Below, in pieces: positions 49,517 to 57,438 of a stretch of DNA of 64,000 bases. The first letter of the stretch is position 1. Each line of letters opens with the position of its first letter. The notes beneath the pieces were generated by a model, which was not told the DNA's origin, made no database searches, and saw only the letters and a list, made by a program, of their open reading frames with translations. Source of the DNA: JBFLXB01 sp964570625 (GTDB taxonomy: Bacteria; Nitrospirota; Nitrospiria; 2-01-FULL-66-17); the NCBI GenBank assembly GCA_964570625.1, contig CAZMYW010000027.1:310001-374000 (forward strand). Direction: 5' to 3'. Both the position numbers and the translations under genes were made by a program.

Positions 49517-49545
49517 AATATAGCGAACAGATGTTCGCTAGTCAA
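49517..49545 (-). promoter_or_regulatory. lexA promoter with SOS box
   Basis: TTGACT (49540-49545), 17-base spacer and TATATT (49517-49522) on the minus strand. The spacer is filled by the palindrome TAGCGAACAGATGTTCGCTA (49521-49540), which holds CGAAC-N4-GTTCG, the operator type of Gram-positive and several non-proteobacterial LexA proteins rather than the E. coli CTGT-N8-ACAG type. Autoregulation is expected. Confidence 0.92.
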
Positions 49546-49555
49546 GTGGCCGGCG

Positions 49556-50407
49556 TCAGGGCTCCAGCGCGTCGTTTAAGATCTTGGCGAGACGGACCCC
49601 GGCCTTGGCCAGCATCTCGTCCACCACCGGAAGCGCCTTGTCGGCGTAATCATCACCGAGCACTCGGTCCGGCGGGAGCTGGTAACTCGTCTCCACCGCC
49701 GCGCGATGCGACTCTAACACCCAGTCCACCACCGTGCCGCGCTCCATCCGGGAAACCGACCCGCGATCGATCTGACGGGTCAGCCGCCTCGCGTACTCGG
49801 ACGGCTTGAGACCTCGGCGTTCGATCAGGCCCGCGTCCCAGACCGCGTGCAGGTTCCAGGGCTTCCGACCGGAAGCATTGAGCACCTGACCGAAGAACAC
49901 GACCGGAACATCGTTACCACCCCCGTCTCGGTTGTCGGCGCAGTGGAGCGGTTGATGCAGATCGGCTACGAAATGCGTCACAAACTTGAGGGCCTCGGCC
50001 CGTTCCGCGCGAGGCCGGTCGGGATCCGCCAACGCGCGTTGAAACGTCTCGACCACGGCAACGACACAACGGCCGGGAGGACGCGCACAATCGCGGGTGG
50101 GGTCATAGTCGGTGCGATCGAGCGGAATGTTGACGTAGTGCCACGGCTTGGTCTCCGGGCGGGCACCTTTGATCTGGTCCGCCCACGTCGCGACGTCACG
50201 CAGACTGGACGGACCGATGAGCGATCGGACGGCCGTGCTCGCGGCAGGGGTCAAGCGGGCCTCGGCGACCATCGCGACAACCCTGTGCCCCTTTTCCCCC
50301 CACGCAAAGACCGGATGTGTAACGAACAGCGTGGCCGTCGCGGCGACCGTTGCCAAGACGATGGGATGCGCGAAGGCGATGCGCGGGAGGGCGAGACCAA
50401 TCACCAC
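49556..50407 (-). CDS. secreted S1/P1-type nuclease
   Basis: 283 residues. The signal peptide ends ...HPVFA, leaving a mature N-terminal Trp (WGEKGHRVVAMVAE) that acts as a zinc ligand in this family. Zinc-binding segments WADQIK, HYVNIPLD, and THFVADLHQPLHCADNRDGGGND are intact. Such enzymes cleave single-stranded RNA and DNA or 3'-nucleotides outside the cytoplasm, often for phosphate scavenging. It is transcribed divergently from nothing nearby; lexA's promoter lies 10 bases downstream of its stop. Confidence 0.93.
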   Translation of the reverse strand: MVIGLALPRIAFAHPIVLATVAATATLFVTHPVFAWGEKGHRVVAMVAEARLTPAASTAVRSLIGPSSLRDVATWADQIKGARPETKPWHYVNIPLDRTDYDPTRDCARPPGRCVVAVVETFQRALADPDRPRAERAEALKFVTHFVADLHQPLHCADNRDGGGNDVPVVFFGQVLNASGRKPWNLHAVWDAGLIERRGLKPSEYARRLTRQIDRGSVSRMERGTVVDWVLESHRAAVETSYQLPPDRVLGDDYADKALPVVDEMLAKAGVRLAKILNDALEP

Positions 50408-50474
50408 GCTAACAGGGCGGCTTCACTTCGACCCGGCGTGCGGCAACGTCACGATGCCGGGAATGGGCTACTCA

Positions 50475-50954
50475 TCACGTGGCCGCGTGCTCCACGTTCG
50501 CGGCAGCCTCATCCATCCGGCTTGCCGAACGCCGCTCCTTGACGGTGAGCACCGGGCAGGGCGCTCGGCGCACGACCCGCTCGGTGGTTCCTCCGAGCAA
50601 GAGATGACCCCATCCGGACGCTCCGTGCGTGCCCATCACGATCAGATCAACCGCATACCGATCCACCATGTCCAGGATCTCGTGTTCAATTGATCCGACC
50701 GCCACGTGCATCTCGGTCGTCGAGTCACGCGCCTGGACCCCGTCCGTCAAACGGTTCAGGCGATCCTCAAAGCGCGTCAACACGTCTGACGCGATGGGCG
50801 CACCGTCGCCAAGACCGCTGGCGATGGGGTCGACGACGTGCAGCAGGTGCACGGTGCCCCGACGCGGACCCGCCAAGGCGAGCGCGTGTTGGAGCGCGGC
50901 AAGCGAACAGGCACTGAAATCGATCGGGACCAGGACGGATCGGACATCGAACAT
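50475..50954 (-). CDS. universal stress protein (UspA family)
   Basis: 159 residues. SVLVPIDFSACSLAALQHAL and the ATP-binding G-x2-G-x9-G-(S/T) motif (GTHGASGWGHLLLGGTTERV) place it in the ATP-binding Usp group. It acts in the cytoplasm under stress or growth arrest. The short C-terminal tail (ASRMDEAAANVEHAAT) is unconserved. Confidence 0.92.
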   Translation of the reverse strand: MFDVRSVLVPIDFSACSLAALQHALALAGPRRGTVHLLHVVDPIASGLGDGAPIASDVLTRFEDRLNRLTDGVQARDSTTEMHVAVGSIEHEILDMVDRYAVDLIVMGTHGASGWGHLLLGGTTERVVRRAPCPVLTVKERRSASRMDEAAANVEHAAT

Positions 50955-51084
50955 GGGCGGGCTCCTTTCCGAGGTGAGGCAGTCATCATGACTCTGACCA
51001 TCGGGAGAAGGATCGACAACGCGGTCACGCTACCACACCAAACGGACAAAGAGCAACGGCGCATCTCAAGGATGCTCATTCCGG

Positions 51085-51127
51085 AAAAAGCGAGGTCCCT
51101 CCGGCGTGTGCTGCCGGAGCGACCTCG
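51085..51127 (-). terminator. Rho-independent terminator of tRNA-Asn
   Basis: CGAGGTC and GACCTCG enclose an inner CTCCGGC/GCCGGAG stem (51091-51127), followed on the minus strand by CTTTTT (51085-51090). It lies 29 bases after the tRNA-Asn 3' end. Confidence 0.8.
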
Positions 51128-51155
51128 GGCACGAGCCGGACACGCCGGCGTCAGA

Positions 51156-51231
51156 TGGCTCCCCGGGCCGGATTCGAACCAGCGACCAATCGGTTAACAG
51201 CCGACCGCTCTGCCAGCTGAGCTACCGGGGA
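51156..51231 (-). tRNA. tRNA-Asn (anticodon GTT)
   Basis: 76 bases including an encoded CCA (51156-51158). Acceptor TCCCCGG/CCGGGGA with discriminator G, D arm AGCTCAGCTGGCAGAGC, anticodon loop CTGTTAA and T arm GGTTCGAATCC form a standard cloverleaf. A TATAAT at 51250-51255 on the minus strand could be its -10 element. The 50955-51084 stretch contains nothing else recognisable. Confidence 0.96.
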
Positions 51232-51307
51232 AAAGGAATCGTGGCGGGAATTATATCCGAAAGTGCATGACAAGTGCATCCCCTGCAGCGTGTTGCAGGG
51301 AGTTCAA

Positions 51308-51895
51308 TCAGCCTTGCTTTTTCAGTTCTAAAATGACTTGCTTGGAAATTTCTTTGAGGGTCTCGAACACGCCCGTTCCGCTCATGGCAACGGCCTCGAA
51401 CGAGGGGACTTTCCTGGGATTCAGCGCCTTTTCCAGTTCCCCCGCGGGAACCACGTTGGGGAGATCCCGCTTGTTGTACTGGACGACGAACGGAATCGTC
51501 TCCGGATTGAATCCCTGTTCCTGCAGATTCTTCCGCAGATTCTCGAAGCTCTCGACGTTCGCTTCCATCCGCTCCACTTGGGAATCGCCGACAAAGACCA
51601 CGCCGTCCACTCCGCGCAGAATCAACTTGCGGCTGGCATCGTAAAACACCTGGCCCGGGACCGTGTACAAGTGGAACCGGACTTTGAACCCGCGGATGCT
51701 GCCGAGGGACAACGGGAGAAAGTCGAAGAACAACGTACGCTCGGTTTCGGTCGCGAGCGAAATCATCTTGCCTTTACTGTCGGGATTGGTTTTCTTGTAG
51801 ATGTAGAGCAGGTTGGTGGTTTTCCCACAGAGGCCCGGACCGTAATACACGATCTTGCAATTGATCTCGCGAGCCGAATAATTAATAAAAGACAT
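51308..51895 (-). CDS. mglA: MglA-type small Ras-like GTPase
   Basis: 195 residues. The P-loop GPGLCGKTTN (about 19-28), switch region with HLYTVPGQVFYDASRK, and NKRD at about residue 143 are present. TVPGQ in place of the Ras DxxG is the MglA signature. MglA governs cell polarity and surface motility in bacteria, with GTP hydrolysis stimulated by MglB, which is encoded immediately upstream. Confidence 0.95.
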   Translation of the reverse strand: MSFINYSAREINCKIVYYGPGLCGKTTNLLYIYKKTNPDSKGKMISLATETERTLFFDFLPLSLGSIRGFKVRFHLYTVPGQVFYDASRKLILRGVDGVVFVGDSQVERMEANVESFENLRKNLQEQGFNPETIPFVVQYNKRDLPNVVPAGELEKALNPRKVPSFEAVAMSGTGVFETLKEISKQVILELKKQG

Positions 51896-51910
51896 CGCCG
51901 ATTGCGCTCC

Positions 51911-52405
51911 TCAGCCGAACAGCTTCTCGATATCCTCTTCGGTGATCTCCGCGAACGGCGACTTCACCACGTGCTTCACGCCGCGCTCCTTCTCGACCTT
52001 CGCGAAGATCTCCTCGAAGAGCTTCACCAACACGTCGGTCGCCTTTTTGGCCCGAAGACGAACCAGTCCTAACGAGGACCGTTGGTCGAAGATCACGACC
52101 AGAATGATCCGCTGCCCGATGACCGAAATGTGAATGTTGTCTCGATCGCCTTCGTGGAACAGGATGGAGAACTCCTTCTGACCCAAGAGCTTCGCCATGC
52201 CTCCGGTGGCGGCGATGTTGCCGGCGGTCAGCGAGGCCAGCGAGGTCGTATCGACCCCTTTGGTCTCGCCCACGTTCGTGATCAGCTGGCCGTTCTTGTC
52301 GACGAGGAAGGTGAGTTTGGCGTTGGCTTGCTCGTGGAGTTTCGCCAGTTCGGCATCGATGAGTTTGAACTCCTCTTCATACATCACCAAGCCGGAATCG
52401 GGCAT
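51911..52405 (-). CDS. mglB: MglB-like Roadblock/LC7 protein
   Basis: 164 residues. A Roadblock/LC7 domain is evident (NAKLTFLVDKNGQLITNVGE, TSLASLTAGNIAATGGMAKL, IHISVIGQRIILVVIFDQRS). MglB-type proteins dimerise and act as GTPase-activating partner of MglA. The gene precedes mglA by 15 bases. The C-terminal extension (FEEIFAKVEKERGVKHVVKS to the end) is family-typical. Confidence 0.9.
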   Translation of the reverse strand: MPDSGLVMYEEEFKLIDAELAKLHEQANAKLTFLVDKNGQLITNVGETKGVDTTSLASLTAGNIAATGGMAKLLGQKEFSILFHEGDRDNIHISVIGQRIILVVIFDQRSSLGLVRLRAKKATDVLVKLFEEIFAKVEKERGVKHVVKSPFAEITEEDIEKLFG

Positions 52406-52503
52406 GCCAAACCTCCAAAATCGGTGCTAGGTATAGCACACGATCCATGATTGATCAAGAAAACGGATGGGTGGACGCGGAGATACTCTGTCGTGGGATC
52501 ACG

Positions 52504-52767
52504 TCAGGCGTCGAGCGCCTCATCGTCGGGGATCTCGTCCGCGAGCTCCGACTCTCCCCCGGTCACTCGTTTGGCGTAGTGGTTCGCCCAGGTGAGATAG
52601 ATGGCGCCGCTGTCCTTGACGGCTTGAAGCCCGTTGACGGCCTCACGGACCTGCTCGTCGGATTCGCCCAGGGCCCGCAGTTCGGCAATACGGTGCTCGA
52701 ACACTCGGGCCAGGGCATCCATCGCGCGCGCGACCTGCAACAGCGCCTGTTGAAAATCCTCGGTCAT
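52504..52767 (-). CDS. small protein behind the ferredoxin oxidoreductase operon, possible epsilon subunit
   Basis: 87 residues from the ATG at 52767 after GGAGGAA. Mostly helical and acidic (FQQALLQVARAMDALARVFE, AVNGLQAVKDSGAIYLTWAN), with no cysteine. It lies 72 bases after the delta-subunit gene, on the same strand, with a hairpin between. Five-subunit oxidoreductases of reductive-TCA bacteria (Hydrogenobacter, Nitrospira) include a small epsilon protein; position and size fit, but I cannot confirm by sequence memory alone. Confidence 0.55.
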   Translation of the reverse strand: MTEDFQQALLQVARAMDALARVFEHRIAELRALGESDEQVREAVNGLQAVKDSGAIYLTWANHYAKRVTGGESELADEIPDDEALDA

Positions 52768-52792
52768 CGATTCCTCCGCCCTGAAAGCAGAA

Positions 52793-52819
52793 ACCCCCAT
52801 GGCGAACCGCCATGGGGGT
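52793..52819. terminator. hairpin between delta-subunit gene and the small downstream gene
   Basis: ACCCCCATGGCG and its exact complement flank a 3-base loop (12 base pairs). On the minus strand it is followed by TTTCTGCTTT, a broken T-tract, so it may be a partial terminator or an mRNA-stabilising element that reduces expression of the last gene. Confidence 0.6.
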
Positions 52820-52838
52820 CGTGAGCACTCCTGATCGG

Positions 52839-53123
52839 TTACTGGTAGGCCTGGCCGAGTCCGGCCGATTCCCCGGCTTGTTTGCCCAGGATGATCTCGC
52901 CGGTCGCGCCGTTCACCGGCGCCATCAAAATGGCGTTATGCTTCGCCGCGTCGCACACGACCTTGCATAACTCGCAGCCCTTGCACCGGGCCACCACCAC
53001 GTAGGCTTTCATCTTCTTTTGGTCGAGCATGATGCAGTCGGCTTCAGGGCAGTACATGATGCACAGCCGGCATCCCTTCTGAGCCACGCACTTCTCGTCT
53101 TCCACATACGCGACGTTATACAT
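52839..53123 (-). CDS. porD: 2-oxoacid:ferredoxin oxidoreductase, delta subunit (2x[4Fe-4S])
   Basis: 94 residues. Two cysteine clusters resemble 4Fe-4S ferredoxin motifs: CVAQKGCRLCIMYCP (with an extra spacing) and CKGCELCKVVC. It would relay electrons from the catalytic core to ferredoxin. In the first cluster the spacing C-x4-C-x2-C-x3-C differs from the normal CxxCxxCxxxC by two residues. It is last of the four core subunits in the order A-B-G-D. Confidence 0.9.
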   Translation of the reverse strand: MYNVAYVEDEKCVAQKGCRLCIMYCPEADCIMLDQKKMKAYVVVARCKGCELCKVVCDAAKHNAILMAPVNGATGEIILGKQAGESAGLGQAYQ

Positions 53124-53165
53124 TCACCCGTTCTCCGTTTCCCCTATCGGGAGCGCTGGCCGGCC

Positions 53166-53846
53166 CTACGCCGCGACCACGCTGTGTGACTCTGCCCAGG
53201 CCTCGCCGAGTTCGTACGCCTTGACCATGGTGGCCAGATTCTTCGCGAGCAGATGTTCTTTCTTGGCGAACTTCTTCTTGATCGCTTCATCGAGTGTCGC
53301 GGTGCCGCCGGAGGCCACGTACTTCTTTCCGAAACGATCCTGGAGCGCTTGGTCGAGCGCCTCCATCGTCACCACTTTGGTGATCCCGGCCAACCCGCCG
53401 ATCATCGCCATGTTGGTGGATAACTCGGTCCCGGCAACTTCAAGCGCCAAGTGCGTCGCGTCGAGGTAGAACACCTTGACGTCCAAATCGTTGAGCGTCT
53501 TGACATCGTCATCGGACAGCAGGGGCTCGCTCGAGTTGATGATGACCAAGCCGTTGCGACGAATCCCGGAGTAAAACGGCATGGTGTAGCTCTTCCCCAT
53601 CGTGATCACCTGGGGATGGTAGATCATGATCGCTTCGGGATACACGATCTCGCCACGGTCGTAGATCCGTTCATCCCCGATCCGCGCATAGCTCTCGGCC
53701 GGCGCCATTCGCTTCTCCGCGCCGAAAAAGGGATTCGAGATCGCAAACTTCCCGTCTTTGTTCGCAGCCATGGCCAGGAGATGCGCGGAGGTGACCGCAC
53801 CTTGCCCCCCTAGCCCGGAGATCCGGATATTCAGCCGCTTGACCAT
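53166..53846 (-). CDS. porG: 2-oxoacid:ferredoxin oxidoreductase, gamma subunit
   Basis: 226 residues. NIRISGLGGQGAVTSAHLLAMAA and ESYARIGDERIYDRGEI match the gamma-domain family. It completes the heterotetramer that binds coenzyme A near the active site. Genes run B (53856), G, D with short gaps. Confidence 0.92.
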   Translation of the reverse strand: MVKRLNIRISGLGGQGAVTSAHLLAMAANKDGKFAISNPFFGAEKRMAPAESYARIGDERIYDRGEIVYPEAIMIYHPQVITMGKSYTMPFYSGIRRNGLVIINSSEPLLSDDDVKTLNDLDVKVFYLDATHLALEVAGTELSTNMAMIGGLAGITKVVTMEALDQALQDRFGKKYVASGGTATLDEAIKKKFAKKEHLLAKNLATMVKAYELGEAWAESHSVVAA

Positions 53847-53855
53847 GATCGCTCC

Positions 53856-54752
53856 TTAACTCTTGACGGCCACTTGCGCAGCGGCCGCGGCTTTTCGCTT
53901 GGCGTCGAGATCAGCCAGATACGCCTTCGCTTCATCGCTGATGTACTCTTTATAGGCAAAGCGTTCGGTCGGTTTCTCCGAGTCGCGCATTTCCTGGAGA
54001 CCCTCCATGCTCTGCTTGCCGATCTCAAGGATGCACGGCGTATACAGCTGGAGGTAGGTGGGACCGATCTCGCGCGCGATGTACACGGCGTTTTTGATGA
54101 CTTTCTCCACCTTACCCGGCTGGCTGACCGTCATGTTGACGACATAGTGACATCCTGATTCGCGGGCGATCTCCGGCAGTCGAACTTTGTCGAACTTCTT
54201 CCCCATCGGCGCCATCTTGGCCACGAATCCCTTTTGCATCAGCCCCGACTCCTGACCGCCGGTGTTGGCATACAGTTCGTTATCAAAACAGATGGTCGTA
54301 AACTTCTCCTGTCGGAACCACGCCTGCAACGTCATGTCGAGCCCGATGTCCACGGTTGCGCCGTCGCCAGCCAGCACCACGACGTCCTTCACCTTATTCG
54401 GAAAGCGCACCGTCAGCGCGCGCTTGAGACCCGTGGCGATCGCGTTCTGGTTGCCGAACAGCGAGTGGATATTGTGGACCGCGACCATCGGGAACACGAG
54501 GCTCGTGCAGCCGGTCGAGCCGACCATCACCGTATCCTCGGGAGCTGGTAGCGACGCGAGGATGTATCGAAACGCCATCGACTCTGGGCATCCCGCGCAC
54601 AACGAGTGCTCTTCGATCAACTCCTTGTGAACGCCGATGTCCTTCCACCCGCGATTCTCTTTGCCGTAGGTGGCGTTTTCCACCATGTCCCGATACTCGG
54701 ACGGCATGATGTCATAGAACTCTTCATTGATTCGGATCTTATCTTTACCCAT
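53856..54752 (-). CDS. porB: 2-oxoacid:ferredoxin oxidoreductase, beta subunit (TPP-binding)
   Basis: 298 residues from the ATG at 54752, overlapping the alpha stop by 8 bases. The thiamine diphosphate motif GDGATVDIGLDMTLQAW ending in NELYANTGGQ is present, as is the CAGCPESM cysteine pair that joins an iron-sulfur cluster. It carries the cofactor that performs CO2 fixation onto acetyl-CoA or succinyl-CoA (or the reverse oxidative reaction). Confidence 0.95.
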   Translation of the reverse strand: MGKDKIRINEEFYDIMPSEYRDMVENATYGKENRGWKDIGVHKELIEEHSLCAGCPESMAFRYILASLPAPEDTVMVGSTGCTSLVFPMVAVHNIHSLFGNQNAIATGLKRALTVRFPNKVKDVVVLAGDGATVDIGLDMTLQAWFRQEKFTTICFDNELYANTGGQESGLMQKGFVAKMAPMGKKFDKVRLPEIARESGCHYVVNMTVSQPGKVEKVIKNAVYIAREIGPTYLQLYTPCILEIGKQSMEGLQEMRDSEKPTERFAYKEYISDEAKAYLADLDAKRKAAAAAQVAVKS

Positions 54753-55947
54753 GGACGAGAACCCCCTTCCCAAGTTTTATCACGTTGTGGATCTGCTCGA
54801 CGATCACCTCGGGCGGCATCGTCATCCCACCCGCCACGTGCGGTCCCGCCACGACGCGACTGTTGTGGTCGATCACCGCCGAAACTTCGCGGGCCAGCCA
54901 CCCGACGACATTGAACTCCGGCACGATAATCCACTTCGCGTTTTTGGTGGCCTGTCGGATTTCCTCGGTCGGAAACGGTCGGATGGTTTTGACCTTCACC
55001 AAGCCCACCTTGATCCCCTCGGCCTCCAGCATCCGGATCGCTTCCCGGCCCTGCGACACTGCCGTGCCCGACGCGACAATCAGGACCTCCGCGTCGACGT
55101 TCTCGGTATCGATCAAGCCGCCCAATAAGGCACTGGCGTGTTTGCGAGAGCGTTCGCAGGCCGCCCGCACCTCCTGCTGCCAGGACGCGTGCGTCGCGTA
55201 GCTGATGTAGTTGGACTTCATCACAAACGGATCACGCATCATCCGCACGGGCGGGCACTCCATGTCCATACACGGCACCGGAGATCGGTACGGATCGTAG
55301 GGAGGAAGCGTCATGTCTGCCGGCGTCAAATTGACCGTATCTTTGGTATGGGTCACGAAAAACCCGTCGCAGCACAGGGCAAGGGGAATGTGCACATCCG
55401 GCTGCTCGGCCACGATATACCCCATCAGAATCCAATCGAAGAAATCCTGTGCCGACTCCGCGTGCCAGATCATCATTCCGGTATCGATAATCAGCCCGAT
55501 CTCCAGCGTATCAGGCTGAATGCTCAGAGGAGAGTTCACCCCACGGCAGGTCACAATCACTTGAATGGGGAGACGCGCGCCCACCCACATCGGAAAATTC
55601 TCGTACGCACGCAGCGTCCCGGGTCCGGCGGTGGTCGTAAACACGCGTGCGCCGCCGAACGCCGCGCCCGCGCACTGCGACATCACGGCGAACTCGCTCT
55701 CGCCGCGCATATAATCACCGACGTAGCCCTCGGCGAACAACTCGCCGATCAACGCGGCGGCTTCGCTCTGCGGCGTGATGGGATAGGCCACCATGACGTC
55801 CACGCTCGCGCGTCGGATCGCCTCCTTGATGACTTCGCTTCCGGTGAGAAACGACGGGGTTCGCTGCGCTTCAAAAAAGAGGTGACGGGGCTCCGTGTAA
55901 ATCTGCCCTTTTTTGTTGGCGGTTCCGATGAGCGTCGGTGATTCCAT
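54745..55947 (-). CDS. porA: 2-oxoacid:ferredoxin oxidoreductase, alpha subunit
   Basis: 400 residues. AYPITPQSEAAALIGELFAE, GESEFAVMSQCAGAAFGGAR and FTTTAGPGTLRAYENFPMWV are alpha-subunit hallmarks; the C-terminal part (TIRPFPTEEIRQATKNAKWI) is the domain III-like region. Whether pyruvate or 2-oxoglutarate is the substrate cannot be told by eye; pyruvate is favoured by subunit architecture. It is first in the operon and has a clear promoter 100 bases upstream. In autotrophic Nitrospirota this enzyme is central to the reductive TCA cycle. Confidence 0.93.
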   Translation of the reverse strand: MESPTLIGTANKKGQIYTEPRHLFFEAQRTPSFLTGSEVIKEAIRRASVDVMVAYPITPQSEAAALIGELFAEGYVGDYMRGESEFAVMSQCAGAAFGGARVFTTTAGPGTLRAYENFPMWVGARLPIQVIVTCRGVNSPLSIQPDTLEIGLIIDTGMMIWHAESAQDFFDWILMGYIVAEQPDVHIPLALCCDGFFVTHTKDTVNLTPADMTLPPYDPYRSPVPCMDMECPPVRMMRDPFVMKSNYISYATHASWQQEVRAACERSRKHASALLGGLIDTENVDAEVLIVASGTAVSQGREAIRMLEAEGIKVGLVKVKTIRPFPTEEIRQATKNAKWIIVPEFNVVGWLAREVSAVIDHNSRVVAGPHVAGGMTMPPEVIVEQIHNVIKLGKGVLVHG

Positions 55948-56046
55948 GGCCCCCTCCCTCGGTGATGGACAACGTGTCCAGGCCCTGTGAGTTCAGCAGT
56001 GTGAGATGCGAGTACCTATTTCACAAGCGTGCAGGAAATTGCATTA

Positions 56047-56076
56047 ATCATAGTGCAGCAGCGAAGAGATTGTCAA
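56047..56076 (-). promoter_or_regulatory. promoter of the ferredoxin oxidoreductase operon
   Basis: TTGACA (56071-56076), 18-base spacer, TATGAT (56047-56052) on the minus strand, about 100 bases before porA. The rest of the 55948-56273 gap, including 56100-56273 behind recR, holds nothing else I recognise. Confidence 0.75.
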
Positions 56077-56273
56077 TCGAATTCCAGGAGTTGGGGTGTC
56101 GGTAACGAGCCCTCCAACCGCGCGATCACCTTACCGCGGATGGTCAAATCAAGTCAACACTGCAAAAGACCCCGCGGGACGAGAAAAAGCCCCACCACCA
56201 CCCGGCGATTCTAGGGCTCTGGACCCACCGCAACACGTGAGGGCCGCAGGTCGACGGCTTGGCCTGGTCCTGA

Positions 56274-56870
56274 CTAAAAGTCTCGCCGACCTTCCAGCGA
56301 TTTGATCAGCGTGACGTCGTCGGCGAACTCAAGATCTATCCCAACTGGAATCCCGTACGCCAGCCTGGTGACTTTGATACCCAACGGCTTGATCAGGCGG
56401 CTCAAATAGAGCGCCGTGGCCTCGCCCTCGATGTTCGGATCCGTCGCCATGATCACCTCTTGCACCTCGTTTCCGTTGAGGCGGTCCATGAGTTCTTTGG
56501 CCCGGATGTCTTCCGGTTTCACCCCGTCCAGCGGTGAAATCGCGCCCAGCAACACGTGGTAGAGCCCGTGATATTCACCCGTTCGTTCAATCGCGTACAC
56601 GGTGCTAGGTTCTTCCACCACCACAATCCGGGTGCGGTCGCGTCCTGAGTCCGAGCAGATTTCACACAGATCGGCCTCGGTCATGTTTTGACACACCGGG
56701 CAAAACCGCATCTGCGCCTTGAGGTCCATGATCGCCTGGGCGATCGCCGTGGCTTCACCCTCCGGCATTTTCAGTAGGTAAAAACCAAGGCGCTGCGCAG
56801 TCTTTTGCCCAATGCCTGGCAATCGTTTGAACGAATCCACGACTCGCTGAAATACGCCATTAATCATCAA
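56274..56870 (-). CDS. recR: recombination protein RecR
   Basis: 198 residues. Helix-hairpin-helix (FKRLPGIGQKTAQRLGFYLL), the zinc finger CPVCQNMTEADLCEIC, and the TOPRIM segment with VVVEEPSTVYAIERTGEYHG. It loads RecA with RecF/RecO at gaps. It sits with ybaB and dnaX in the common dnaX-ybaB-recR order, here interrupted by a type B repeat between ybaB and recR. Confidence 0.97.
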   Translation of the reverse strand: MMINGVFQRVVDSFKRLPGIGQKTAQRLGFYLLKMPEGEATAIAQAIMDLKAQMRFCPVCQNMTEADLCEICSDSGRDRTRIVVVEEPSTVYAIERTGEYHGLYHVLLGAISPLDGVKPEDIRAKELMDRLNGNEVQEVIMATDPNIEGEATALYLSRLIKPLGIKVTRLAYGIPVGIDLEFADDVTLIKSLEGRRDF

Positions 56871-56926
56871 TCATCACCACGGTCCTAAATTCTTCGGGAG
56901 CATATGGGAAGGAGTTCGGGATTGCA

Positions 56927-57091
56927 GCCTGTTCAGGAAGGGCCAGATGCCCCCTTCGGGGACTTCCCACGTTCGGATTTTTGAAGGTGGGTCGCAAGGC
57001 GACGCGAACACCGGACCGGAGCGTACTGGGTGCGTACGTGAGGACCCGGATGCACAGTGGCAACGCAGCAGATGGTCCTTCATGGACAGGC
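56927..57091. repeat. palindromic repeat, type B
   Basis: 165 bases from GCCTGTTCAGG to ATGGACAGGC. It ends 2 bases before the ybaB stop codon and separates ybaB from recR. Confidence 0.92.
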
Positions 57092-57093
57092 GC

Positions 57094-57423
57094 CTACATC
57101 AGACCCGGGATGTTGAGGCCCAGGCCCCCAGTCACACCTTTCACTTCTTCGGCCATCATAGCCTGCGCTTTTTTCAACGCGTCATTCACTCCTGCCACGA
57201 TCAAGTCTTGCAACATCTCCTGGTCCTGCGCCTTCACGATTTCGGGATCCAGCTTGATCGAAAGAACCTCTTGCCGACCGTTGGCCACCACCGTCACCAT
57301 CCCCCCGCCGGCCGACCCCTCAACCGTCTTGCGCCCGACCTCTTCCTGTAATTTCGCCATGCGCTCTTGCAGCGCCTGAGCCTGGCGCAGCAGATCGCCC
57401 ATCATCCGCTTATCCCCCAGCAT
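57094..57423 (-). CDS. ybaB: YbaB/EbfC nucleoid-associated protein
   Basis: 109 residues, normal for the family. MMGDLLRQAQALQERMAKLQ and the central VTVVANGRQEVLSIKLDPEI, DLIVAGVNDALKKAQAMM match. It binds DNA as a tweezer-like dimer. It follows dnaX by 15 bases. Confidence 0.95.
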   Translation of the reverse strand: MLGDKRMMGDLLRQAQALQERMAKLQEEVGRKTVEGSAGGGMVTVVANGRQEVLSIKLDPEIVKAQDQEMLQDLIVAGVNDALKKAQAMMAEEVKGVTGGLGLNIPGLM

Positions 57424-57438
57424 CGCACCGCCTCCACG

